Source of the DNA: Gemmatimonadales bacterium
GTDB taxonomy: Bacteria > Gemmatimonadota > Gemmatimonadetes > Palauibacterales > Palauibacteraceae
Length of the DNA: 51,004 bases
Direction: 5' to 3'
Assembly (NCBI GenBank): GCA_009840115.1
Contig: VXOJ01000033.1
Location: forward strand, 1-51,004
Each line of letters opens with the position of its first letter. Position 1 is the first letter of the stretch. Position numbers and translations under genes: made by a program. This document shows, piece after piece, positions 16,182 to 25,700 of the stretch. A model generated the notes under the pieces. The model did no database searches. It worked only from the letters and a program-made list of their open reading frames with translations, and was not told the DNA's origin.

Positions 16182-17327
16182 TCAGCGGCCGGCGCCCTCG
16201 CCCAGGATCGTCACATCGAAGCGGTCGAGCACGAGGTCGATCGGGTTCGCGATCGTGAGCCGGCCGTCGCCGGCGAAGAGCAGCGCGACCGGCTTGCGGT
16301 CGTCCGGGCCCGCGTTCCCGTCGCGGTCCAGATCGCGCGCCACGATCAGGGAACCGGAATCCCCGCCCTTGCTGAAGTTGCAGCACACCATGATCTGACC
16401 GACAAAGCGGCCCACCTGCGACCCGGCCGACCCGTAGGTCACGTTGATCGACGCGTTGACCGCCTCCACCTCCCCGACCGTGAGGCGCGTCGTCCGCCCG
16501 TACTTCTGGACCTGCAGCCCCGGCTTCGCCGTCAGCGTAGCGCTGCGCGGCGACCCATAGCCCCCCACCGGCGTCTCCGGCAGCACCTCGTCCGTGCGCG
16601 CGATCGCCGCATCGATCCGGTTCGTCGCGAACGGCGACAGCACCACCGGCTCGAACGCCGTCAGCGTGCCGATCGCGTCCCCGGGATCCGAGCCGCCATC
16701 CACGGGTCCCGGCTGCAGGAGCACGTCGCCCACCTGTCCCTCGCCGCCCGGCACGAACACATGCCAGTTGCTGAGCGCGTACCGGCGCTCGCCGTCGGTC
16801 ACGACGGCGCCGATCGTGCCTGCCGTGGAGCGGGTGTGCCCCGTGGACACGCCCATGGGCACCGGCCGGTCGAAGCGCCCCGTGGGCACCGGCCCTTCGT
16901 CCGCCGAAACCGGCGCGGCGGGCTCGGGCGGCAGAACGCGGAACGGGCCGGCCGGCTCGACGGTGACGGGGAAGAGACCGAGCACCTCCGGGATGCCCGG
17001 GAGGCCACGGGGTCCCGGGGAGGCGGCGGGGTCGACGAAGACCTTGATCGTCGGCATCCCCGCGCCCGTGAAGCCGATCCCCACGCCGACTACGCCCGGA
17101 ACGGCGAACAGCATCGATTCGTTGTCGCTCTGCACCTGCATCGCGGCGGCCAGCAGTTCCTGGGCGGAGGGGCCCGGCGGCTGCAACGGGGGCCGCGTGG
17201 GAAGGGACGGCGGAGGCAGCGTCGGGGGCCGCGTCGGCCAGGACGTCAGCGTCCAGTGGAGGCCGACCCCGGCGCACGTCACGGCCGCGATGGCGACTGC
17301 AAGGACGAGGTTCCGGCGCGGTGTCAT
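16182..17327 (-). CDS. Secreted trypsin-like serine protease with N-terminal accessory domain
   Basis: 381 residues. A signal/anchor segment (LVLAVAIAAVTCAGVGL) is followed by a Pro-rich linker, an accessory domain (about 70-132: VVGVGIGFTGAGMPTIKVFV, FPVTVEPAGPFRV) and a chymotrypsin-like domain with the full triad: H189 (ALSNWHVF), D239 (NRIDAAIA) and S324 (KGGDSGSLIV). The order resembles the plant NAL1-type and related bacterial trypsin-like peptidases. A Cys pair (C315-C316) just before the active-site serine segment is unusual. It probably acts outside the inner membrane; substrate unknown. It starts 19 bases after a separate gene (17347-17592) that encodes a second copy of the accessory domain. 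Confidence 0.86.
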   Translation of the reverse strand: MTPRRNLVLAVAIAAVTCAGVGLHWTLTSWPTRPPTLPPPSLPTRPPLQPPGPSAQELLAAAMQVQSDNESMLFAVPGVVGVGIGFTGAGMPTIKVFVDPAASPGPRGLPGIPEVLGLFPVTVEPAGPFRVLPPEPAAPVSADEGPVPTGRFDRPVPMGVSTGHTRSTAGTIGAVVTDGERRYALSNWHVFVPGGEGQVGDVLLQPGPVDGGSDPGDAIGTLTAFEPVVLSPFATNRIDAAIARTDEVLPETPVGGYGSPRSATLTAKPGLQVQKYGRTTRLTVGEVEAVNASINVTYGSAGSQVGRFVGQIMVCCNFSKGGDSGSLIVARDLDRDGNAGPDDRKPVALLFAGDGRLTIANPIDLVLDRFDVTILGEGAGR

Positions 17328-17346
17328 CGCCTGTCTTCCGCGCCGG

Positions 17347-17592
17347 TCACGCGCTGCCGGCCGACGGGCCCGCCGGTCCGTTGCCCTGCGCCCGGAACGG
17401 GCCCCCGCCGACCACCCGCACCGGGTGCCCGTCGTAACGGTCGGGGATCGATTTCCGGGAAGAGGACCCGGAGAGGTAGACCTTCAGGCACGGATCGCCG
17501 TTGTCGGCGCCGATGCCCACGGCGGACACGTCCTTGCGCGAAAGCAGCTTCTCGGCGAGTCGCTGCTGCGCATCTTCGATCGAGCGTTTCAT
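17347..17592 (-). CDS. Stand-alone copy of the protease accessory domain, 81 aa
   Basis: Starts at ATG 17592 with a perfect AAGGAGG four bases upstream. After a charged helix (SIEDAQQRLAEKLLSRKDV) the core SAVGIGADNGDPCLKVYLSG and HPVRVVGGGPFRA aligns with the N-terminal domain of the protease downstream (VVGVGIGFTGAGMPTIKVFV and FPVTVEPAGPFRV). It lacks a signal peptide, so it should be cytoplasmic unless exported otherwise. Nineteen bases separate it from the protease start. Possible roles: inhibitor or chaperone of the protease, or an unrelated use of the same domain. Prolonging the frame to ATG 17676 gives only Arg/Pro-rich sequence and no ribosome-binding site. Confidence 0.8.
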   Translation of the reverse strand: MKRSIEDAQQRLAEKLLSRKDVSAVGIGADNGDPCLKVYLSGSSSRKSIPDRYDGHPVRVVGGGPFRAQGNGPAGPSAGSA

Positions 17593-17653
17593 GCGCCTCC
17601 TTACGGGAGTCCCGCTCCCCGGGTGTCGCCGCGGCGGCAAGCCGTCGCCGGGC

Positions 17654-17670
17654 CGGCGATAGAATCGCCG
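17654..17670 (-). terminator. Hairpin after the amidohydrolase gene
   Basis: CGGCGAT and ATCGCCG form a perfect 7-base-pair stem with a triloop, two bases beyond the stop codon of the amidohydrolase on the minus strand. It lacks a T-tract but sits exactly where transcript end or 3' protection would be expected. Confidence 0.4.
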
Positions 17671-17672
17671 CT

Positions 17673-18995
17673 TCATGGCGTCGCCGCGAGCGGCCGGTGC
17701 CGGTAGACTACGCCGCCCCGCATCACGAGCACGACATGCTCGAGGGCGCCGATATCGGCCGTCGGATCTCCCGCCACCGCGATCACATCGGCCTCGAACC
17801 CCGGCGCCAGCGTGCCCACGGTCTCGTCGAGCTCGAGCGAAGCCGCCGCCAGACTCGTGGCCGAGACGATGGCGTCCATCGGATCCTGTCCGCCTTCACG
17901 CACTCTGTACACCAGTTCCGTCCAGTTGCGCCCGTGCGCCCCCGCCACGGCGTCGGTCCCGAACACGATGTCGAGCCCTTCGACGTCGAGGGCCTCGCGG
18001 AAGGCGGCGAGCGCCGTCGGCACCGCCGCGCGCATCTGACGGAATCCGTCTTCCGTGTAGTTCCCGATGCCGAGGTAGCGGTCCTGGTTCACGAAGTAGT
18101 TCTCGAAGATCAGGTGCGTGTGCGGATCGTAGTAGAGCCGGCGTTCGGCGAGCAGCTCGAGCGTCTCGCGGTCGAGGAGGGCGCCGTGCTCGATCTGCCG
18201 GCAGCCGGCGAGGGCCGAGCGCCGCGCGCTCTCGGGACCGTGAGCGTGGACCACGGCGCGGAGGCCGCGCTCGCGCGCCTGGCCGCAGGCGGCATCGAGC
18301 TGCTCCTGGCTCAGCGTGGGGGTGCCGCCGACCCTGATGCTGGCGGAGGCGAAGATCTTGATTACGTCCGCGCCCGCCGCCGCCAGTTCGTCCACGCGGG
18401 CCCGGATCTCCTCCGGCCCTCCGCTCCCGAGCGTGATGGGCTGGATCGACGTGAGAACCCGCGGTCCCGGCAGCGATCCTCGCGCGATCGCGTCCCGGAC
18501 CGGCACGTCCTCCGGTCCGCCCAGGCTCTGCACCGTCGTGACGCCGCTCGCGAGCATGTTCCAGGCGTTCTCCGCCGCGTAGAGCACGCGGTCCTCAGCC
18601 GTCTCCGTCGACTCCGCGCTGCTCAGCCGCCCCGTCGTCGCGTCGAAGTGCCAACCGAGGTGGACGTGCGTGTCGATGAGCCCCGGCAGCACGGTGGCCC
18701 CTGGAAATTCGTATACCACGGCGCCCTGCGTGGCCCCCGCCTCGGCGATGGCTTCGATCCGCCGGCCGCGCACCACGAGTTCCCGGCCCGTGAGCACGGC
18801 ACCGCGTCCGTCGAGGATCCGGTCCGCCCGGATCACGACGGCCGCGTCGGGACCGGCGGGGTACGGATCCGAAGCGTCCTGCCCGCCGTCCGTCGCGCAC
18901 CCGCCCGGGATCGGGATCGCGAGGACGGAAACAGCGGCCGCGCGGGCCATCGAAACTCGGTGGCCTCGCATCGGACCAGGGGCGCGTGGCGGCAT
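17673..18995 (-). CDS. Amidohydrolase (imidazolonepropionase-like), lipoprotein
   Basis: 440 residues. The urease-fold metal-ligand series is complete: HVH in VLPGLIDTHVHLGW, Lys in DVIKIFASASI, His in VVHAHGPES, His in QIEHGALLD, and Asp in IVFGTDAVAG. It ends with the usual small beta domain (GTLAPGFEADVIAVAGDP). A binuclear zinc centre and hydrolysis of an amide or related bond are predicted; the substrate is unknown. A signal peptide with GGC near residue 33 suggests a lipoprotein. Start ATG 18995 follows GGGAGGATG. The gene ends at a perfect hairpin (17654-17670). Secreted members of this class are numerous in Gemmatimonadota, in this window alone three. Confidence 0.92.
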   Translation of the reverse strand: MPPRAPGPMRGHRVSMARAAAVSVLAIPIPGGCATDGGQDASDPYPAGPDAAVVIRADRILDGRGAVLTGRELVVRGRRIEAIAEAGATQGAVVYEFPGATVLPGLIDTHVHLGWHFDATTGRLSSAESTETAEDRVLYAAENAWNMLASGVTTVQSLGGPEDVPVRDAIARGSLPGPRVLTSIQPITLGSGGPEEIRARVDELAAAGADVIKIFASASIRVGGTPTLSQEQLDAACGQARERGLRAVVHAHGPESARRSALAGCRQIEHGALLDRETLELLAERRLYYDPHTHLIFENYFVNQDRYLGIGNYTEDGFRQMRAAVPTALAAFREALDVEGLDIVFGTDAVAGAHGRNWTELVYRVREGGQDPMDAIVSATSLAAASLELDETVGTLAPGFEADVIAVAGDPTADIGALEHVVLVMRGGVVYRHRPLAATP

Positions 18996-19143
18996 GACAT
19001 CCTCCCGAGCGTGAACGGAATCGCCGATTCGGAGTCTCCAGGCGGACTCCTCGAAACACTAGTTGCTCGCGACGGGCTCAGGTAGGATCACCCGACACCC
19101 GCAACCCCGCAGCCACGGGCTGCCAGACCCCGAGGAATCCACC

Positions 19144-19674
19144 ATGAACGTGATGAACGACGCCGGTCGCCGGTCGCGCCGGTCCCTTGCTCGTCTGACC
19201 GGCTTCGCCTTCGTACTCGCGTCGGCTCTGCCGGTCGCGCCCCTCGCCGGGCAGGATGACGCCATGGACGAAGTCTCCGCGACCCTCGACGCGCTCCACG
19301 AGGCCGCCTCGGAGGCCGACTTCGACCGCTACTTCAGCCTCTACGCCGGCGAGGCCGTCTTCCTCGGCACCGACGCGACCGAGCGCTGGACGCGCGAAGA
19401 GTTCATGGACTACACGAGGGCCCGCTTCGACACGGGCACGGGCTGGACCTACCACATGCTCGAGCGCCACATCGCGATCGCGCCCGGCGGGGGCACCGCC
19501 TGGTTCGACGAGCGCCTCGAGAACGCCAACCTCGGCGAGACGCGCGGCAGCGGCGTGCTCGTGATGGAAGACGGGGGTTGGAAGATCGCGCAGTACAACC
19601 TCACGATCCCGATTCCCAACGAGATGGCCCGCGAGGTCGCCCAGCGGATCCGGGCCCTGACGGGCGGCGGCTAA
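19144..19674 (+). CDS. Secreted NTF2-like (SnoaL/DUF4440-type) protein
   Basis: 176 residues: signal peptide (LTGFAFVLASALPVAPLAG), then a single NTF2-like alpha+beta cone: MDEVSATLDALHEAASEADF, YFSLYAGEAVFLGTDATERW, a central helix-strand part (FMDYTRARFDTGTGWTYHM), AIAPGGGTAWFDERLEN and the terminal GSGVLVMEDGGWKIAQYNL. This order and the xWKIxxYNL end are typical of the calcium/calmodulin-kinase association-domain-like/DUF4440 proteins, some of which bind small ligands. Start ATG 19144 follows GAGGA at about eight bases. The 148-base leader contains a weak TAGGAT (19082-19087) -10-like site and a GCAGCC/GGCTGC stem. The stop overlaps the convergent ABC ATPase stop by 2 bases. Confidence 0.88.
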   Translation: MNVMNDAGRRSRRSLARLTGFAFVLASALPVAPLAGQDDAMDEVSATLDALHEAASEADFDRYFSLYAGEAVFLGTDATERWTREEFMDYTRARFDTGTGWTYHMLERHIAIAPGGGTAWFDERLENANLGETRGSGVLVMEDGGWKIAQYNLTIPIPNEMAREVAQRIRALTGGG

Positions 19675-20450
19675 GCCGGCCCGGACGTCTTGATCTCGAA
19701 GCGGCCATCCGCGGGCGAGAACCGGATCGCGTCGGTGTCGAAGGCGCCGCCGAGCGCGCCGCTGCGGCTCAGAGCGTCCGGCGTGCCGACCGAAAAGCCG
19801 CCCTCACCGTCGAGAAGCCACACGCTGTCGGAGAGCTGAAGCGACAGGTCGAGGTCGTGGCTCGACAGCAGAACGATCTGCCTGTTCTCCCGGGCCTGGG
19901 AACGCAGGAGGGCCATGATCTCGACGCGGCTCGGCAGATCGAGGAAGGCCGTGATCTCGTCGAGGACCATGAGATGCGGGGTCTGCGCAAGCGCACGTGC
20001 GATCATCACGCGCTGTCGCTCGCCGTCGCTGAGGTCGCTGAAGAAGCGGCGCAGGAACGGCTCGATGCCCGTGACCGCGACCGCGTCGGCGATCGCGGCC
20101 CTGTCGTCGTCCGCCAGCCCACCCTGCCAGTCGGTGAAGGGCTGCCGGGCAAGGGCGATGACGTCGTCGACGCGGAGCCCCGGGTTCAACCGCCGCTCGG
20201 TCAGCACCACGGCGATCCTGCGCGCGCGCGTCGCCGGCCGCATGGACGCCACGACTTCGCCGTCGAGCAGTACGATGCCGTCGAGCGACGGTTGCAGTCC
20301 CGCGATCGTGCGCATGAGCGTCGATTTCCCGGACCCGTTGCGACCGAGGATGCAGACGAAGTCGCCGGGAGCGGCCGCGAGATCGATGCCGGAGAGGACG
20401 ACGCCCCGCGCGTTGCGGTAGCCCACGGCGAGCGACTGCAGATCCAGCAT
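19671..20450 (-). CDS. ABC importer ATP-binding protein (FecE/BtuD type)
   Basis: 259 residues with a full ATPase set: Walker A GRNGSGKST (36-44), signature LSDGE (FSDLSDGERQRVMIARAL), Walker B LMVLDEITAF, and the switch His in LLSSHDLDLSL. The length and the LARQPFTDWQGGL-type segment match siderophore/haem/cobalamin (FecCDE-type) ATPases. It supplies energy to the permease encoded just upstream; its ATG overlaps the permease stop by 4 bases. It is the last of a three-gene unit (binding protein, permease, ATPase). The frame is open further upstream but that part overlaps the permease and is non-coding in character. Confidence 0.94.
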   Translation of the reverse strand: MLDLQSLAVGYRNARGVVLSGIDLAAAPGDFVCILGRNGSGKSTLMRTIAGLQPSLDGIVLLDGEVVASMRPATRARRIAVVLTERRLNPGLRVDDVIALARQPFTDWQGGLADDDRAAIADAVAVTGIEPFLRRFFSDLSDGERQRVMIARALAQTPHLMVLDEITAFLDLPSRVEIMALLRSQARENRQIVLLSSHDLDLSLQLSDSVWLLDGEGGFSVGTPDALSRSGALGGAFDTDAIRFSPADGRFEIKTSGPA

Positions 20451-21475
20451 CAGCGCCACTGCCTCACGGCCGGCGAGAAGATCAGGATGAGAATCACGAC
20501 CGGAGCGCCGACGATGGCGAGGATCGCGTTCAGGTGAAGGAAGTGCTGTTCCCACGGCGCATGGATGATGGCGTCGCCGGCGAGGGCAAGCAGCGCGCCG
20601 CCGAGTCCGGCGAGCGGAAGGAGCGGGAGGATCCGCGCCGTTCCGGCGAGCGCCCGGGCGAAGTGGGGCGCGATGAGGCCGACGAAGCTCACCGGCCCGC
20701 AGAAGGCCACGACGGGCGCCACCAGGAGAACAGTTGCCGCAAGCACGGCATGTCTCAAGGACGTGACCCTGACGCCGAGGCTGCGGGCGTAGGTCTCGCC
20801 GAGAAGCAGCGAGCTGAGCGGCTTGGCCGTGGCGACGGCGGCGCAGATACCGATGACGATCGGCAGCGCGAGCCAGGGCAGCGCTTCGGGCGCGACGCCG
20901 GCAAAGCTCGCATCCTGCCATCCGCCATACACGCGGCCACCGGCGCGGGCCGCGAAGTGAAGCAGAACGCTTGTGAGGCCCTGGGAGGTGAAGCCGAGCA
21001 TGAGGCCAATGACGAGCAGCGTGATGGCGCCGACGCGGCGGCCGACCGCAAGCATGACGAACGCCGCGATCGCGACACCCGCGGCGGCCGCGAGCGTGAT
21101 GCTGGGGCCCTCGAAGAAGGTGAGGAAGGACACGGCCGCGGGACCCGCAAAGGCCGCCGCCGTCACGGTGAGGGCGACCCCGAGCTGGCCGCCCGCGAGC
21201 AGGCCGAGGGACCACGCGTCGGCGACCGGGTTCCGGAAGAGGGCCTGCATCAGCACGCCCGCCATGCCGAGCGCGCCGCCGGCGATGATCGCGGCGGCGA
21301 CCCTCGGGAGGCGAATATCGAGGACGATCTGCCGGGCGAGGTCGGTCGACTGCGCCCCCGTCAGCGCGCCGAGCGTGTCGGCCAGCGGCAGCGCGATCTG
21401 TCCATAGGTCAGCGTCAGCAGGGAAAGTGCGGCGAGCGCGGCGACGAGCGCGGCGGAACTGGTGTAGCGTCGCAT
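20450..21475 (-). CDS. FecCD-family ABC permease
   Basis: 341 residues and about 10 predicted membrane helices; FecCD landmarks: DIRLPRVAAAIIAGGALGMA, GVLMQALFRNPVADAWSLGL, GRRVGAITLLVIGLMLGFTS, GVRVTSLRHAVLAATVLLVA, GPVSFVGLIAPHFARALAGT, and the terminal VGAPVVILILIFSPAVR. This is the transmembrane subunit of iron-siderophore/haem/vitamin B12 importers; the SFVGLIAPH region contacts the ATPase. Both gene ends overlap neighbours by 4 bases (ATGA), so the three proteins are probably made in a fixed ratio. The ligand cannot be read from sequence. Confidence 0.94.
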   Translation of the reverse strand: MRRYTSSAALVAALAALSLLTLTYGQIALPLADTLGALTGAQSTDLARQIVLDIRLPRVAAAIIAGGALGMAGVLMQALFRNPVADAWSLGLLAGGQLGVALTVTAAAFAGPAAVSFLTFFEGPSITLAAAAGVAIAAFVMLAVGRRVGAITLLVIGLMLGFTSQGLTSVLLHFAARAGGRVYGGWQDASFAGVAPEALPWLALPIVIGICAAVATAKPLSSLLLGETYARSLGVRVTSLRHAVLAATVLLVAPVVAFCGPVSFVGLIAPHFARALAGTARILPLLPLAGLGGALLALAGDAIIHAPWEQHFLHLNAILAIVGAPVVILILIFSPAVRQWR

Positions 21476-22704
21476 CACTGGTGCTGACCCGCGCCGGCAT
21501 GGCCCGCCTGCCACGTTTCCGGTGCGAGGTAGCGCCACTCGCCGTCTCGAAGTTCCGGATGCAGCATCTTCACGATGTCGGCCAGGTGCCAGTCCGGTCG
21601 GATGGTCCCCATCTCCCACAGCTCCCACGAATCGGCGGTGGGATGGGGTTTGCCCGGCTCCCAGAACACGCAGCCCTCCTGGTACGCCTTGAAGCGCGCC
21701 AGCACGTCCCGATCGTCAAAAACTCCGGACAGCGGGTCGCGGATCATCCAGCAATCGGCGCCCGTCGCATCCCGCAGGAGCCTTTCCGTCGAGAGGTCGG
21801 AAAAGGTGTCGAGTTCGGGATCGTCCTCGGCACCGAGCACAAGTTCCGCGTTCGCGTCACGAATGAGGGCCGCATCGGCGTTGCGCTGCGTGACCGCCCA
21901 GCGATTGCCCGCGCTCCGGTACCAGGCCCAGAGAACCGACCGGCGCGTCTGCGTTTGGGCGAGGGACGTCAGACGGTCGATCTCCTGCGAGACCAGCTGC
22001 ACGAACGCATCGGCTTCCGCCTCCTTCCCGGTCAGCAGGCCCATCAGGCGAACCCATTCGACGCGGCCCATGTAGTGCGGCTCGGCATCGATGAAGGTCG
22101 GCACGACGGGAATGCCGAGCGACTCGACGCGCTCCATGTGCTGGGTGTGCGTGAGGTCGGCCATGCGCGCGATCAGCACGTCGGGCCGCGCCGCCACCAG
22201 CGCGTCGAGCGTCGGCGGCATGTGCCAGCCATAGCCGATCTGCTGGATTTCACCCGAGCGGGCTTTGCGGCGCAGGTCATCGTCGTAACTGTTGTGCCCG
22301 CCGACCGCGACGATCCGGTCCTCGACCCCGAGTACGCGCAGCATGGCCTCCTGGGGCTGCTCGTTGACGGCGATCCGCCGGACGGGCGTCCGGATCAGCG
22401 AGGCGCCCGCCAGATCCCCCGTCAGGGCGGGCGGCTCCAGGCCGCTCGGGACGAGCACGAGACGGGCGCGCTGGGGCGGCCCCCCGGCCGACCCGCCCCA
22501 GGTGACGACGGACGCTTCGATGTCGACGATGCGATAACCGTCCCGTTCGACGACGCTGAAGGTCTCTGCAAAGGGCGTTTCCAGCGGCTCTCCGTCGACG
22601 GTTCCCGGATCGTAGGACACGCCGGACGCGCACGCGGCGAAGCCGACGGACAGAAGGAGGGCCGTCAGGCGAAAGGGGGCGGGAATCCTCGGAGGGTCTC
22701 GCAT
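21475..22704 (-). CDS. ABC substrate-binding lipoprotein (periplasmic, FecB type)
   Basis: 409 residues. Start ATG 22704 gives MRDPPRIPAPFRLTALLLSV then GFAAC, a lipoprotein signal; more upstream codons are Pro/Arg-rich. Binding-fold landmarks: RIVAVGGHNSYDDDLRRKA, GWHMPPTLDALVAARPDVLI, ESLGIPVVPTFIDAEPHYMG, VEWVRLMGLLTGKEAEADAF, and a C-terminal helix-rich lobe. The general form matches the iron-siderophore/cobalamin class, but the N-terminal 100 residues include an additional beta segment (VVERDGYRIVDIEASVV). It delivers the ligand to the permease, with which its stop overlaps by 4 bases. A stem-loop and a lone TTGACG occur in its 79-base leader. Confidence 0.88.
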   Translation of the reverse strand: MRDPPRIPAPFRLTALLLSVGFAACASGVSYDPGTVDGEPLETPFAETFSVVERDGYRIVDIEASVVTWGGSAGGPPQRARLVLVPSGLEPPALTGDLAGASLIRTPVRRIAVNEQPQEAMLRVLGVEDRIVAVGGHNSYDDDLRRKARSGEIQQIGYGWHMPPTLDALVAARPDVLIARMADLTHTQHMERVESLGIPVVPTFIDAEPHYMGRVEWVRLMGLLTGKEAEADAFVQLVSQEIDRLTSLAQTQTRRSVLWAWYRSAGNRWAVTQRNADAALIRDANAELVLGAEDDPELDTFSDLSTERLLRDATGADCWMIRDPLSGVFDDRDVLARFKAYQEGCVFWEPGKPHPTADSWELWEMGTIRPDWHLADIVKMLHPELRDGEWRYLAPETWQAGHAGAGQHQ

Positions 22705-22727
22705 CGGAGCGAGAACGTCGCGAACCC

Positions 22728-22753
22728 TGCCGACAGCGTCAACATCGTCGGCA
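22728..22753 (-). promoter_or_regulatory. Stem-loop in the ABC importer leader
   Basis: TGCCGAC (22728-22734) and GTCGGCA (22747-22753) form a perfect 7-base-pair stem with a 12-base loop between the CRTAC1-like gene end and the importer start. The loop holds TTGACG, a good -35, but no good -10 follows. It may be a terminator for the upstream gene, an operator, or both. Confidence 0.35.
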
Positions 22754-22783
22754 CCGGAGGGGGAAGGCGGAGCGGCGGGGTCC

Positions 22784-25700
22784 TCAGCGGTCGGCGGCGA
22801 GGGCACCCGTCGCGTCGATCGTGACCTCGGGCGGGGTCGGTGCGTCGAGCGGCGTGACCGTCTCGGAGCCGTCGGGCCAGCGGACACGGACGGCGGTCGG
22901 TTCCGCCGCGAGTCCCATCACCTGAACCGGATCGTCCTGGGACCAGTAGCCGCCGCCGGCCCGCACTTCTCGTAGCGGACCGAGCGCTCCACCGGCGTAC
23001 TCGAGGCGGATGGCGGCGCCGATGGCGGCCGGGTTGCCGGGGCCGCCACTCAGCCGCACGCGCAGCCCGGGCTTCGCGCCCGTATTCCGGTACAGCTTCG
23101 TCCCGGCCGCGTTCTGGCTGACGAGCACGTCCACGCGCCCGTCTCCGTCGTAGTCCGCGAAGGCTGCCCCGCGCTGCTCGCCGTAGACCGCGATGCCCGA
23201 CCGCTGTCCCGGGACCGGCGTCAGAGCCCCCGTCCCGTCGCCCCGCAGCCACAGGCCGCGGCCTCCGTCGTTCCGGTCCGCCTCGCCGCGCAGCGCGAAC
23301 AGGTTCTGGCTCAGGAAGACATCCTCGTGCCCGTCCCCGTCCATGTCGGCCACGCCCGCGTGAAAGGCGGGCGCCAACTGCGCTTCACGCGGCAGGTCGA
23401 ACGCCTCGAACGACCCGCCGCGGTTGATGAACACGGTGTGCTCCAGCGTCGTCGCCTCGACCGTCGGAAGAAGGTCCGCGGGCTGCTCCAGGATCTCGTT
23501 CACGCCCAGCTGCCCGTAGTGCTCGAACCCCTGGATGCGGCCGCGAAGGAAGGGGAGACCGCCGGCCAGCGTGAGGAGTCCCCTCACCGGCACCATCGAG
23601 CGCGTGAACTCGTCGTACCGCGCCTCGATCACATCGCGGAAGCCATCGTTGTCCAGGTCGGTGTGATAGGCGGTGGCCGGACGCTCGGGGCTTGCGGTGA
23701 ACTGCGAGTTGAGTCCCCGGTTGGAGGCGATGAGGTCGGGCAGCCCGTCTTCGTTCAGGTCTCCCGTCGTCACTCCGTTCCACCACCCCGTCCGGGACTC
23801 GAGTCCGAACGCCGCCGTCGCGTCCTCGAATCGTCCATCGCGATTGACGAGGAGCCGCACGGGTCCCCACTCGATGGCGAGCAGGAGGTCCGGGTCCCCG
23901 TCCGCGTCCACATCGCTGAAGACGGCGCCGGACACGAGGCCCACGCCGCTCAGCACCGCCGCATTCGACTCGTCGAGGACGTGGCGGCCGCCCTCGTTGA
24001 GGAAGAGGCGAGAGGTCGCCGCGGCCGGGTACTGGCCGGGGACCACGCGGCCGCCCGCGAAGAGATCGACGTCGCCGTCCCCGTCGACGTCGGCCGCCGC
24101 GAGCGGGCCGGTGCTCGACTCGGCTGCCGGGAGGGTCTGCGCCTCCCGGAGCGCGGTGCCGGACGCCCTCAGCACCGTGGCCGAGGAGGCCGCCCGGTCG
24201 GAGCCGTCGTACGTCGCGGTCCCGACGACCACCGTGGCGCCGGCCCGGCCGGGGACGACGACGAGGCCCGTCTGATCGCCCGGGGATGGCGCCGGCCCGG
24301 CCGCTCCGCCGCCGCGCGCTCCCCGGTCCGGTACGAAGCCGCCCTCGCCGTCGCCGCGGAAGACCGAGAGGCCGGCCCCGCCCCCGCCGCCTACCAGGGC
24401 GTCCGTGTCTCCGTCACCGTCGATATCGCCCCACGCGACGCCCGGGCCGCCCTGTCCCAGACGCCACGTGATGAGCGGCTGCTGCGCGAAGTCGTCGAAC
24501 GCGTTCTCCCGGTGACGGTGCCCGAGCAGCTCGGACACATCGTCGAACAGGGGCGCCTCCGGATCCGCCGTCGGGGCAGCCACCGCCGCGCCGCCGGCCG
24601 CGGGCTCCCGGATCTCGTAGATGCGGTTCGCGCGGACGTCCTCCACCCGGCTCACCGTCCCGTCCCGCCACACGACCTCGATCGTCATCTCTTCGCCGGC
24701 CGCGGCGAAGCTGGCCAACGCCTCCGACCCGGAGAGGTACAGGCCTCCCGCGACGATCTCCTTCGTCTGCGCCGGCAACCCGCTGCCCGACAGACGGACC
24801 TGAGCGCCGACGCCCCCGGTGTTGAGCCCGCGACCGACGAGCCGCACGGCCACCCGCGGCGCCCGCCCCACGTTCCGGTACAACCCCGCCGGCGCGAGCA
24901 GCCGGTTCGTCACGATGTCCAGGTCCCCGTCCCCGTCGAGATCCGCCGCCGCCATCCCGTGCGTGATGTCCTCGTCTCCCGCGAACCCCCACGCCTCGCC
25001 CACCTCCTCGAACGTCAGGTTTCCGCGATTGCGGAAGGCGACGTTGGAGAGGCGGAGTGGCGGGAAGCCGAGAATCCGCTGCCGCCAGTCCATCGACCCG
25101 ACCCTCTGCGCCGCGTCCTTGTCCATCGCGTCGTAGAAATGGCCGGTCCCCACGAGCAGGTCCTCGAACCCGTCGAGATCGACGTCCACGAACGTGCTTC
25201 CCCACGACCAGCCGGATGCGTCGAGGCCCGCGAACTGCGCGGCCTCCGCAAAGGTTCCGTCCCCCCGGCTCAGGTAGAGCGTGTTGCGCGGCTTCTGCGG
25301 CCGGTTCCCGAACCGTCCCGGGAACGGCCGATCGGGCTCGCCCCCCACCATCTGCTTCATGCGCAGCCGCTGGTCCCGGCTCAGCATCTCCACCACGAAG
25401 AAGTCCGTGAACCCGTCCCGGTCCACGTCCGAAAAATCCACGCCCATGGAGGCGAAGCTCGTGTTCCGCATGGCGAGCGGATCGAGCATCCGGAAACGCC
25501 CCGTCCCGTCGTTGATCCAGATGTGGTCCGGACTATGGAAGTCGTTGCAGACGTACAGGTCGGGATCCCCGTCCCCGTCCATGTCCTGGAATCGCGCCGC
25601 GAGCCCCCACTCCAACGGCTCTGTCGCCAGGGGCCGCCCCTCCTCGTCGAGGAACGCGCCCTCCGTCCACGGCACCGGCGTGAACCGTCCCGTTCCGTCG

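Noticed and set aside
20451..21500. Apparent N-terminal extension of the ABC ATPase over the permease gene
   Set aside because: The ATPase begins at ATG 20450; the extension is Arg-rich and overlaps the permease, which has the FecCD motifs in another frame.
22705..22783. Cobalamin riboswitch in the ABC importer leader
   Set aside because: The gap is too short (79 bases) and has no B12-box-like GCCACTG motif; only a simple stem-loop is present.
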